Shown here: one piece after another, positions 1 to 5,506 of the stretch
How the letters are laid out: the number at the start of each line of letters is the position of its first letter
Position numbering within the stretch: position 1 is the stretch's first letter
Assembly (NCBI GenBank): GCA_026197015.1
Contig: JAPHRB010000099.1
Location: 1 to 8,313, forward strand
DNA: 8,313 nucleotides
DNA from: Gammaproteobacteria bacterium
Lineage (GTDB): Bacteria > Pseudomonadota > Gammaproteobacteria > SZUA-229
Reading direction: 5' to 3'
The notes under the pieces: generated by a model
Told to the model about the DNA's origin: nothing
The model's input: only the letters and a program-made list of their open reading frames with translations
The model's database searches: none
Made by a program: the position numbers and the translations under genes

Positions 1-1
1 A

Positions 2-253
2 CTATGCGTAGCTGTTGTTGATTTTTTGAATGCAGGGCCTTCTGCTGTTTATACTTTTTTCGACCCAGATGAACATAAACGGAGTTTAGGCACTTTTGCC
101 ATTTTACAGCAGATATGGTTAGCCAGGCTTTACAATAAGGAACATTTATACCTTGGTTACTGGATTGATAACCACCCCAAAATGGAATATAAACGTAAAT
201 TTTCCGGCCTGGAAATATACCAGCAGGATAGCTGGATATCTTTTACCAACTAG
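2..253 (+). CDS. bpt: Aspartate/glutamate leucyltransferase (Bpt), C-terminal part only
   Basis: The reading frame is open from the left edge to the TAG at 251-253 and gives 83 residues; the start lies outside the window. The translation contains SAVYTFFDPD, RSLGTFAI and YLGYWIDNHPKMEYK, which are hallmarks of the C-terminal GNAT-like domain of arginyl/leucyl-tRNA-protein transferases. In bacteria such as this one, Bpt moves leucine from Leu-tRNA to proteins with N-terminal Asp or Glu, marking them for ClpS/ClpAP degradation in the cytosol. A TTG at 26-28 is an internal codon, not the start, because the conserved AVVDFLNAG stretch precedes and spans it. In many gammaproteobacteria infA follows bpt; here it does not, and a putative regulatory RNA follows instead. 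The leucyl (Bpt) rather than arginyl specificity is a family inference. Confidence 0.9.
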   Translation, partial: LCVAVVDFLNAGPSAVYTFFDPDEHKRSLGTFAILQQIWLARLYNKEHLYLGYWIDNHPKMEYKRKFSGLEIYQQDSWISFTN

Positions 254-262
254 CACTTTTTG

Positions 263-304
263 TTGATTTACATCAACGCCAGATTTTTACTAACTCTCTA
301 TGAT
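263..304 (+). promoter_or_regulatory. FNR/ANR-dependent class II promoter
   Basis: TTGATTTACATCAA at 263-276 matches the FNR consensus TTGAT-N4-ATCAA at all ten specified bases. A -10 candidate TATGAT lies at 299-304. With a start point seven bases on, at about 311, the centre of the box (269.5) sits at -41.5, the exact position of class II FNR-activated promoters. The region between them lacks a good -35 hexamer, as expected for an activator-dependent promoter. It fires away from bpt into the hairpin repeats at 331-609. An FNR-family gene lies about 0.9 kb downstream. CRP-type proteins prefer TGTGA half sites, which are absent here. Confidence 0.8.
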
Positions 305-330
305 TTAGACCATGCTTAAACCCGCTGTAG

Positions 331-567
331 TTATGGGGTTTTTAAAGAACTTCCTGGGGAATACAAACGAAACCCGTATTCTCCCAGGTTGCAAAGAATC
401 TCCTGGGGGAATACGAAAAAACATCGTACTACCCCAGAAAAGTTACAAGACCTCATATTGGGTCACGTTCCGAGTGAAGTGATTTATGGGGTATTTCGAA
501 TCTCCTGGGGGAATACGAACGAAACCCGTATTCTCCCAAGTTGCAAAGAATCTCCTGGGGGGGAGTT
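331..567 (+). repeat. Tandem repeats of about 50 nt; a longer unit copied at 331 and 484
   Basis: The decamer TCTCCTGGGG occurs at 399, 501 and 551, and the variant CTTCCTGGGG at 350. The spacings are 49, 102 and 50 bases, so the gap of 102 fits two periods, and a decayed unit is visible there (AAGACCTCATATTGGGTCACG-like, near 447). A longer unit begins with TTATGGGGT at 331 and 484 and includes the shared CGAAACCCGTATTCTCCCA and TTGCAAAGAATCTCC. The two long copies are about 150 bases apart and differ at few positions. The pattern suggests duplication of a hairpin unit followed by drift. The repeat forces a repetitive ORF through this stretch, which is not a gene. Confidence 0.85.
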
Positions 568-609
568 AAAGAGCAGGTCGTCACCTCGTGATGATCAGCT
601 CTTTTTTTT
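568..609 (+). terminator. Strong rho-independent terminator
   Basis: A stem runs from AAAGAGC at 568-574 to GCTCTTT at 598-604. Seventeen positions per arm pair with one A/A mismatch and two G-U pairs, around a three-base loop (CTC), and the stem runs into eight T at 602-609. The T run lies on the + strand side only, so it ends + strand transcripts. It would close the putative small RNA, separate bpt from bolA and leave bolA needing its own promoter. Confidence 0.9.
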
Positions 610-643
610 GTCCATAAAAAAGTGAACCGGTTGTGGCCCTTTT

Positions 644-652
644 TGTTAAAAT
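644..652 (+). promoter_or_regulatory. Candidate extended -10 promoter for bolA
   Basis: TGTTAAAAT fits an extended -10 (TG-N-TAAAAT, five of six bases of TATAAT). It lies after the strong terminator and about 30 bases before the bolA start, so the leader would be about 24 nt. No convincing -35 hexamer is seen at the right distance. In E. coli bolA is driven by sigma-S; nothing here proves that sigma factor. Confidence 0.4.
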
Positions 653-682
653 CATGTTTTACTCTTAAAAAATCGAGAAGAC

Positions 683-991
683 ATGAGCATTGAAGACGAC
701 ATCATTGAAAAATTACAGACCGCGCTTAACCCTGTGTATCTCGATGTAACCAACGAGAGTCACAAACACAACGTACCGCCAGGTTCAGAGTCCCACTTTA
801 AAGTTGTTGCTGTAACTGAAGAGTTCAATGGAAAAATGCTGGTTGCTCGTCATCGTTTAATCAATAAAGCACTAGCAGAAGAGCTTGCAGGGCCAGTTCA
901 TGCTCTGGCACTACATACTATGACGCCTGACGAATGGGCAGAGAAAGGTGCTGCACCTGAATCGCCACCTTGTCTGGGCGGTGGAAAATAG
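683..991 (+). CDS. bolA: BolA family protein
   Basis: The protein has 102 residues, close to the usual length of the stress-linked BolA of gammaproteobacteria. Conserved blocks are visible in order: LNPVYLDVTNESHKHNVPPG (about 15-34), SESHFKVVAV (35-44) and RHRLINKALAEEL (56-68). Then come VHALALHTMTPDEW (72-85), with the conserved histidine at 73 of the iron-sulfur-linked class II KH-like fold, and the terminal SPPC (94-97) typical of BolA proper rather than IbaG. BolA proteins act in the cytosol with monothiol glutaredoxins in iron-sulfur cluster handling; E. coli BolA also affects morphology and biofilm genes. The ATG at 683 is preceded by GAGAAG, a weak ribosome site. The gene sits between a strong terminator and fnr, whose product is itself an iron-sulfur protein. 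Any functional link is inference. Confidence 0.93.
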   Translation: MSIEDDIIEKLQTALNPVYLDVTNESHKHNVPPGSESHFKVVAVTEEFNGKMLVARHRLINKALAEELAGPVHALALHTMTPDEWAEKGAAPESPPCLGGGK

Positions 992-998
992 TCACTTT

Positions 999-1013
999 GG
1001 CATACTTTATGCC
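999..1013 (+). terminator. Weak hairpin after bolA
   Basis: GGCATA and TATGCC pair perfectly around a three-base loop just after the bolA stop. The following bases (ATATTTA) are AT-rich but not a proper T run, so this is at best a weak terminator or a 3' end stabiliser. Confidence 0.35.
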
Positions 1014-1078
1014 ATATTTAGGGATCATTTTATCCTGAAAAAGCAGCTGTTATTTAATATAAAACCAACCTCATTTCC

Positions 1079-1092
1079 TTGACTTAAATCAA
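1079..1092 (+). promoter_or_regulatory. FNR-type box upstream of fnr (probable autoregulation)
   Basis: TTGACTTAAATCAA matches TTGAT-N4-ATCAA at nine of ten bases. It lies about 110 bases before the fnr start, and no other gene is near enough to be the target. The -10 cannot be fixed: TAGTAT at 1142-1147 and TTAGAT at 1153-1158 are both mediocre, and at class II spacing from the box there is no good hexamer. The box could therefore repress or activate. E. coli fnr is known to be negatively autoregulated. Confidence 0.6.
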
Positions 1093-1197
1093 AACAGCCA
1101 TTACAGAAACAGGTCAAACAAATGAGATTAGGGCTTACCTTTAGTATTGGAATTAGATACACTTAACAATCCCTTATAAGCACCAGCTGTAACTGCT

Positions 1198-1962
1198 ATG
1201 ACTTCAACATCAATTAAATTATCTGCTATAAAAACGGCTTGCAAAACCTGTAGTTTACATGATCTCTGCCTGCCCCTTGGTCTTGATTTAGGCGATATTG
1301 AAAGACTCGATGAAATAGTTAAACGTAGCCGCCCATTACACAAAAGCGAATACCTGTTTAATAGTGGCGAAAAATTCACATCTATTTATGCGGTACGTAG
1401 CGGATCTATTAAAACATTTACCGAAAGCGAACAAGGTGATGAACAGATCACTGGCCTGTATTTACCTGGCGAACTTATTGGTCTTGATGCCATTCATGAT
1501 AACCAGCACCCCTGCTCAGCTATTGCGCTAGAGACAACCAGTCTCTGTGAACTACCATTTGATTCGCTAGAAGAATTAAGCGGCCAGATACCTGAATTAC
1601 ATCACCAGTTGTTTCGTATTATGAGCAAGGAAATTGCAGGTGATCAATCATTACTCATGCTGATGGCCCAAAAAAGTGCCGATGAAAGACTCGCTGCATT
1701 TTTAGTTAACCTGTCCAGCCGTTTAAAAGCCCGTAATTTTTCTGAAACCGAATTCAATCTGACCATGTCTCGTAAAGATATCGGCAACTATCTGGGGCTG
1801 ACAATAGAAACGATCAGCCGCACATTCAGCCGTTTTCAAAGCGAGGGGCTTTTATCAACACAACGTAAATATGTAAATATTCACAAACTTGGTGAGCTAA
1901 AAGAATTAGCTGGAATAACTGACCACTGCACAACACCTGACTGCCCGAGCAAAACAGCCTGA
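1198..1962 (+). CDS. fnr: FNR/ANR oxygen-sensing transcription regulator
   Basis: The 254-residue protein is a full-length CRP/FNR family member. The N terminus has C15-X2-C18-X5-C24 followed by LPLGL, and C117 lies in SLCELPF; these match the four cysteines of E. coli FNR (20, 23, 29, 122) that hold the oxygen-labile [4Fe-4S] cluster. The cyclic-nucleotide-like beta roll spans about 40-125 (YAVRSGSIKTF, GDEQITGLYLPGELIGLDAI), the dimer helix about 130-160, and the helix-turn-helix about 185-220. Its recognition helix, IETISR, has E204, S207 and R208 at the positions that read TTGAT. Two boxes of this type occur in the window. The ATG at 1198 fits the family N terminus, although no clear Shine-Dalgarno precedes it. 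The tail carries two extra cysteines (244, 249) with no known role. fnr, anr and etrA are names of the same group. Confidence 0.95.
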   Translation: MTSTSIKLSAIKTACKTCSLHDLCLPLGLDLGDIERLDEIVKRSRPLHKSEYLFNSGEKFTSIYAVRSGSIKTFTESEQGDEQITGLYLPGELIGLDAIHDNQHPCSAIALETTSLCELPFDSLEELSGQIPELHHQLFRIMSKEIAGDQSLLMLMAQKSADERLAAFLVNLSSRLKARNFSETEFNLTMSRKDIGNYLGLTIETISRTFSRFQSEGLLSTQRKYVNIHKLGELKELAGITDHCTTPDCPSKTA

Positions 1963-2286
1963 CAAACCAGCAACTGATAAAGCAGTTTTAATATATACCC
2001 CTTAAATAGGCGCATACATATATAAGGGGGTCCTTAAAGCGTTGAAAAGTCAAAAGCAGAAGCAAACACGAATATAACTACAAAATAGATATTTAGTTAT
2101 ACGCCGAAATAAACACGGCCATTGTCAAACACAACACCTTACCCAGAACAATAACCACACCCAAGTATTTGATTTTTTTAGACGCCTTAAAATGCAAGCC
2201 TTTTTTGTACAAAAAAAACAAATAAATTTATTTTTAATCTGCGTTTATAGGGGTAATATTAGTCGTCCATAAAAACGGATGGCACA
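1963..2286. other. Intergenic spacer between fnr and dusB
   Basis: No credible ORF is present. The left part has competing inverted repeats: ACCCCTTA at 1997-2004 can pair with TAAGGGG at 2023-2029, and the latter can pair instead with CCTTA at 2032-2036. There is no T run, so a terminator for fnr is not demonstrated. The right part, from about 2160, is very AT-rich and has two perfect palindromes, TTTTTTGTACAAAAAA (2201-2216) and AAATAAATTTATTT (2220-2233). It probably holds the dusB-fis promoter. TAATAT at 2254-2259 is a possible -10, but no good -35 is seen. Confidence 0.5.
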
Positions 2287-3300
2287 ATGCAACTCGGCCC
2301 TTACACACTAACATCTCCTGTTTTTCTCGCTCCTATGGCGGGCATAACCGACAAGCCCTTTCGGCAGTTATGTCGCGATATGGGCGCAGGATTAGTTGTG
2401 TCTGAAATGACCACATCTGAACCACATTTACGCAATAGCCATAAAAGCCGATTACGTATGGATCATAAAGGTGAAGCCGGGCCTGTTAGTGTACAGATTG
2501 CTGGCACTGACCCTGTAAAAATGGCCAATGCGGCTAAATATAATGTAGAGCATGGCGCTCATATCATTGACATTAATATGGGGTGCCCGGCTAAAAAAGT
2601 GTGCAACGTAGCGGCCGGGTCTGCACTAATGAAAGATGAGAAAAAAGTAGCCAGCATATTACGTGCTGTTGTATCTGCTGTTGATGTACCGATTACTTTA
2701 AAAATGCGGACCGGATGGGATCACGACAATAAAAATGCCCCTGCCATTGCACATATAGCTGAAGACTGTGGTATCCAGATGTTAAGCATGCACGGACGAA
2801 CTCGAGCTGATGCTTATAAAGGTGATGCTGAGTACGCAACTATCGCGTTAGTTAAGCAACAGGTAAGCATACCTCTAGTCGCTAACGGAGATATTACCTC
2901 GGCTCTTAAAGCCAAACAGGTTATGCAGTTAACGGGGGCAGACGCCATTATGATTGGACGTGGGGCACAGGGTAACCCATGGATATTTCGTGAAATAAAT
3001 CATTTTTTAAAAACAGATGAAATGCTGGCAGCACCCGATCAACGAGAGTTAGTTCAGTTGATTGAGAATCATCTAATCGATCTATATAATTTTTATGGCG
3101 AACAACGAGGCGCACAGATAGCTCGAAAACATATAAACTGGTATTCGCAGAAATGCACCTATATCACTGATGAACAGCAACTTAATTTTCGCAAGCATAT
3201 CAACCGTTTCAAAGAAGCCAGTCAACAACTTAATGAAGTTATTTCGTTTTTTAATAACTCGTATAATATAAAAACAATAAACAGGTCAATTGCAGCATGA
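2287..3300 (+). CDS. dusB: tRNA-dihydrouridine synthase B
   Basis: The 337-residue protein is a flavoenzyme that reduces specific uridines of tRNA to dihydrouridine using NADPH. The FMN-binding TIM barrel starts with LAPMAGITDKPFR (14-26). The catalytic cysteine is C100 in DINMGCPAKKV. Also visible are KMRTGW (K139), the HGRTR motif (H169), ANGDI (199-203) and the phosphate-binding IMIGRGAQGNPWIF (221-234). The C-terminal helical tRNA-binding part (about 245-320) has ARKHINWY. The motifs fit DusB better than DusA or DusC, and so does the position directly before fis, with which E. coli dusB also forms an operon. The length is a little above the E. coli protein (321) because of a short extra tail. 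The stop overlaps the fis start (ATGA), which implies translational coupling. Confidence 0.96.
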   Translation: MQLGPYTLTSPVFLAPMAGITDKPFRQLCRDMGAGLVVSEMTTSEPHLRNSHKSRLRMDHKGEAGPVSVQIAGTDPVKMANAAKYNVEHGAHIIDINMGCPAKKVCNVAAGSALMKDEKKVASILRAVVSAVDVPITLKMRTGWDHDNKNAPAIAHIAEDCGIQMLSMHGRTRADAYKGDAEYATIALVKQQVSIPLVANGDITSALKAKQVMQLTGADAIMIGRGAQGNPWIFREINHFLKTDEMLAAPDQRELVQLIENHLIDLYNFYGEQRGAQIARKHINWYSQKCTYITDEQQLNFRKHINRFKEASQQLNEVISFFNNSYNIKTINRSIAA

Positions 3301-3590
3301 ATAATAGCAATGTTATAAACTTACATAATACTCAAAACATCAATTCGAATGAAGAGAAAAATTCAGGGCTTAATACGATTATTCGCTCATCACTAAGCCA
3401 GTTTCTTAACGATCTGGATGGTGAAAACCCAGGTAATATCTATGACCTGGTAATGCAACAGGTTGAAGAACCTTTATTAGAGCTTATCATGCAGCATGTT
3501 GAAGGAAACCAGTCAAAAGCAGCTGACTGCCTGGGCATAAATCGCGGTACTTTGCGTAAAAAACTCAAAACCTATAAGCTCATTAAATAA
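3297..3590 (+). CDS. fis: Nucleoid-associated DNA-binding protein Fis
   Basis: The 97-residue protein is almost the same length as E. coli Fis (98). The N-terminal third (about 1-25, rich in Asn) is variable and corresponds to the flexible arm region used in DNA inversion. The dimer helices span about 26-70 (IYDLVMQQVEEPLLELIMQHVEGNQ). The C-terminal helix-turn-helix spans about 72-95, with SKAADCLGINRGTLRKKLKTY nearly identical to the family signature. Fis is a dimer that bends DNA, packs the nucleoid and adjusts rRNA and many other promoters in fast growth. The ATG overlaps the dusB stop by four bases, so expression depends on the dusB promoter. The GINRGTLRKK core separates it from NtrC-type regulators with a similar end domain. 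Confidence 0.96.
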   Translation: MNNSNVINLHNTQNINSNEEKNSGLNTIIRSSLSQFLNDLDGENPGNIYDLVMQQVEEPLLELIMQHVEGNQSKAADCLGINRGTLRKKLKTYKLIK

Positions 3591-3619
3591 ACAATATTAT
3601 CCACAAATGAGCCCGACAA

Positions 3620-3642
3620 TTACTGGTTTATTAAGCCGGTAA
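3620..3642 (+). other. Hairpin downstream of fis
   Basis: TTACTGG and CCGGTAA pair (seven positions, one G-U) around a nine-base loop, about 30 bases after the fis stop. The sequence after it is CTCTCCCG, with no T run, so it is not a classical terminator. It may stabilise the dusB-fis mRNA end; this is inference. Confidence 0.3.
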
Positions 3643-3745
3643 CTCTCCCGACAAAGGCGCTAATTACTTTTTTGTATCATTTGAGGGTAATCGACATGTC
3701 TTTAAACAATCGACGCCCTTTCGCGTATAAATATTCCGCTTATCC

Positions 3746-3774
3746 TTCTGAGTATCTCCTAATTAGTTTATAAT
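3746..3774 (+). promoter_or_regulatory. Candidate sigma-70 promoter for purH
   Basis: A perfect TATAAT lies at 3769-3774. At 17-base spacing the -35 is TTCTGA (3746-3751), three of six matches. The start point would be near 3781, giving a leader of about 32 nt. The spacer upstream (3591-3745) contains no ORF, and I do not see a clear PurR operator (consensus ACGCAAACGTTTGCGT). Regulation by purines is therefore not supported by the sequence. Confidence 0.5.
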
Positions 3775-3812
3775 TCGCTTCTTAAATTGACAGACTGCGG
3801 ATTACAGAAACT

Positions 3813-5381
3813 ATGAGTAATGATACCCGCCCGGTAAAACGGGCTCTGATGAGTGTTTCAGACAAAACCGGCATTTTGGAACTAGCCCAGGCACTGGTTG
3901 ATGCAGGCATCGAAATCCTTTCTACCGGTGGTACGGCTAAATTACTAGCTGATAACAACTTACCCGTTACTGAAGTTTCTGAGCACACGGGCTTTCCTGA
4001 AATGATGGATGGACGTGTTAAAACTTTACACCCTAAAATTCATGGCGGCATTTTAGGTCGTCGTGGTATTGATGATGACGTAATGCAGGCCAATGATATT
4101 GCGCCAATAGACCTGGTTGTTGTAAATCTATACCCGTTTGCAGCCACTATTGCTAAACCAGACTGCAGTCTGGATGATGCCATTGAGAATATTGATATCG
4201 GTGGTCCCACCATGGTTCGTGCTACGGCTAAAAACCATGCTTTTGTCACCATTGTTGTAGACCCGGCAGATTATTCGCGTGTTATTGATGAAATAAAAGC
4301 TGACGGCATTTGTCAGGCAACTCGATTTGATCTTGCAGTTAAAGCATTTGAACACACTGCAAATTATGACGGCGCTATTGCCAATTACCTTGGCACCATT
4401 AAGCCAGATGGCAGCCAGTCGAATTTTCCGCGCACCATCAATATGCAGTTTGATAAGGTACAGGAAATGCGTTATGGAGAAAATCCGCATCAACAGGCGG
4501 CATTCTACAAAGAAACTACCCCTCCTGAAGTCTCCGTTGCCAGCGCATCTCAAGTTCAAGGTAAAGAACTATCTTATAACAATGTAGCTGATACAGACGC
4601 TGCACTGGAGTGCGTTAAATCATTCGCTGAGCCGGCATGTGTCATTGTAAAACACGCAAACCCCTGTGGTGTAGCAATTGCTGATAATGTTATGTCAGCT
4701 TATGAGTCAGCTTACAAAACAGACCCAACATCTGCTTTTGGTGGCATTATTGCTTTTAACCGCACACTAGAAGAAGACGTGGCAGCTGAAATTATTAAAC
4801 GTCAGTTTGTTGAAGTTATTATTGCTCCTGCGGTGAGTGAAGCAGCTAAAAAGGTTTTAGCTGAAAAGAAAAATGTTCGTGTTCTTGAGTGTGGTGAATG
4901 GGGTAAATCTGTACCTGCACTAGATTTCAAACGCATTAACGGTGGTTTATTAGTACAGGACCGCGATTTAGGCATGGTAGATATTGATGACCTTCAGGTT
5001 GTTACCGAGAAGAAACCAACAAAAGAGCAGATGCGCGATTTATTGTTTGCCTGGAAAGTAGCCAAGTTTGTTAAGTCAAATGCCATTGTTTATGTACAAA
5101 ACCAGATGACTATTGGTGTAGGTGCCGGCCAGATGAGTCGAGTTTATTCTGCTAAAATTGCGGGTATAAAAGCGGCCGATGAGAATCTTCAGGTCGAAGG
5201 TTCAGTAATGGCATCAGATGCATTTTTCCCGTTTCGTGACGGTATAGATGCTGCACATGAAGCAGGCATAACCGCCGTCATTCAACCCGGTGGTTCCATG
5301 CGCGATGATGAAACAATAGCGGCAGCCAATGAACACGGCATGGCAATGGTATTTACCAGCATGCGTCACTTTAGACATTAA
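3813..5381 (+). CDS. purH: Bifunctional AICAR transformylase / IMP cyclohydrolase
   Basis: The 522-residue protein catalyses the last two steps of IMP synthesis: formyl transfer from 10-formyl-THF to AICAR, then ring closure to IMP. The N-terminal cyclohydrolase domain (about 1-195, MGS-like) shows ALMSVSDKTGI (11-21), LSTGGTAKLL (36-45), GRVKTLHPKIHGGIL (67-81) and IDIGGPTMVRATAKNH (127-142). The C-terminal transformylase domain (about 200-522) shows MRYGENPHQQAAFY (219-232) and the catalytic KHANPCGVA with K280 and H281. It also shows TSAFGGIIAFN, SNAIVY, DAFFPFRDGID and the usual ending MRHFRH. The length is normal (E. coli 529). The start at 3813 fits the family N terminus although no strong Shine-Dalgarno is seen. 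purD follows after about 125 bases, an unusually wide gap for purHD, filled by a palindromic element. Confidence 0.97.
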   Translation: MSNDTRPVKRALMSVSDKTGILELAQALVDAGIEILSTGGTAKLLADNNLPVTEVSEHTGFPEMMDGRVKTLHPKIHGGILGRRGIDDDVMQANDIAPIDLVVVNLYPFAATIAKPDCSLDDAIENIDIGGPTMVRATAKNHAFVTIVVDPADYSRVIDEIKADGICQATRFDLAVKAFEHTANYDGAIANYLGTIKPDGSQSNFPRTINMQFDKVQEMRYGENPHQQAAFYKETTPPEVSVASASQVQGKELSYNNVADTDAALECVKSFAEPACVIVKHANPCGVAIADNVMSAYESAYKTDPTSAFGGIIAFNRTLEEDVAAEIIKRQFVEVIIAPAVSEAAKKVLAEKKNVRVLECGEWGKSVPALDFKRINGGLLVQDRDLGMVDIDDLQVVTEKKPTKEQMRDLLFAWKVAKFVKSNAIVYVQNQMTIGVGAGQMSRVYSAKIAGIKAADENLQVEGSVMASDAFFPFRDGIDAAHEAGITAVIQPGGSMRDDETIAAANEHGMAMVFTSMRHFRH

Positions 5382-5389
5382 AAACATTC

Positions 5390-5484
5390 GCCACAGAGAC
5401 ACGCAAGACACAGAGAAATAAATGATTTTATTGTGCCTTCGGCACAATAACTAAAAAACTCTGCGTTCTCTGAGTCTCTGTGGC
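5390..5484. repeat. Nested inverted-repeat element between purH and purD
   Basis: The outer arms GCCACAGAGAC (5390-5400) and GTCTCTGTGGC (5474-5484) are perfect complements. The homology extends inward over 28 bases per arm with 20 matches (CAGAG motifs recur). The centre is a second hairpin, TTATTGTGCC (5428-5437) with GGCACAATAA (5441-5450), ten perfect pairs around TTC. No transposase fits in its ~95 bases. From memory, CCACAGAGACACAGAG-type arms recur as dispersed intergenic repeats in many bacterial genomes, so this is probably a mobile or MITE-like repeat that landed within the purHD operon. It has no T run and need not stop transcription. A GTG inside its right end (5480) is in frame with purD but is not the start. 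Confidence 0.8.
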
Positions 5485-5506
5485 AATAAAACCAACAGGT
5501 CAAATT

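Larger units (their letters stand above)
311..609 (+). ncRNA. Putative FNR-activated small RNA made of tandem hairpins
   Basis: This is a transcription unit inferred from an FNR-type promoter at its 5' end and a strong intrinsic terminator at its 3' end, giving about 300 nt without a believable protein. Between them are units of about 50 nt, each beginning with GAATCTCCTGGGG or a variant (near 347, 396, 498 and 548, with a decayed one near 449). The units fold as separate hairpins: 353-388 (12 paired bases, one bulge), 403-437, 450-492 (ACCTCAT with ATGGGGT) and 504-540, followed by the terminator. CU-rich segments (TCTCC, TTCTCCC), which could pair with Shine-Dalgarno sequences, recur in the linkers and the 3' arms. 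I do not recognise a named RNA family. An alternative is a dispersed intergenic repeat that happens to lie behind a promoter. Confidence 0.6.

Noticed and set aside
331..567. CRISPR array
   Set aside because: The units are internally palindromic, unequal and separated by related rather than unique sequence; no spacer pattern or cas gene is present.
389..625. 78-residue ORF (TTG start) with repeated RISWGNT segments
   Set aside because: The repetition comes from the hairpin repeat, the frame runs through the terminator stem, there is no ribosome site, and the nucleotide pattern is explained by RNA structure.
3591..3812. PurR operator or purine riboswitch before purH
   Set aside because: No match to the PurR palindrome and no conserved riboswitch core could be recognised by eye.
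4128..4559. 143-residue minus-strand ORF inside purH
   Set aside because: It lies wholly within the strongly conserved purH frame on the opposite strand and shows no family motifs; it is a shadow.
5480..5506. Upstream GTG start for purD
   Set aside because: It would add nine residues encoded partly by the palindromic element; the family N terminus and the AGGT ribosome site both point to the ATG at 5507.
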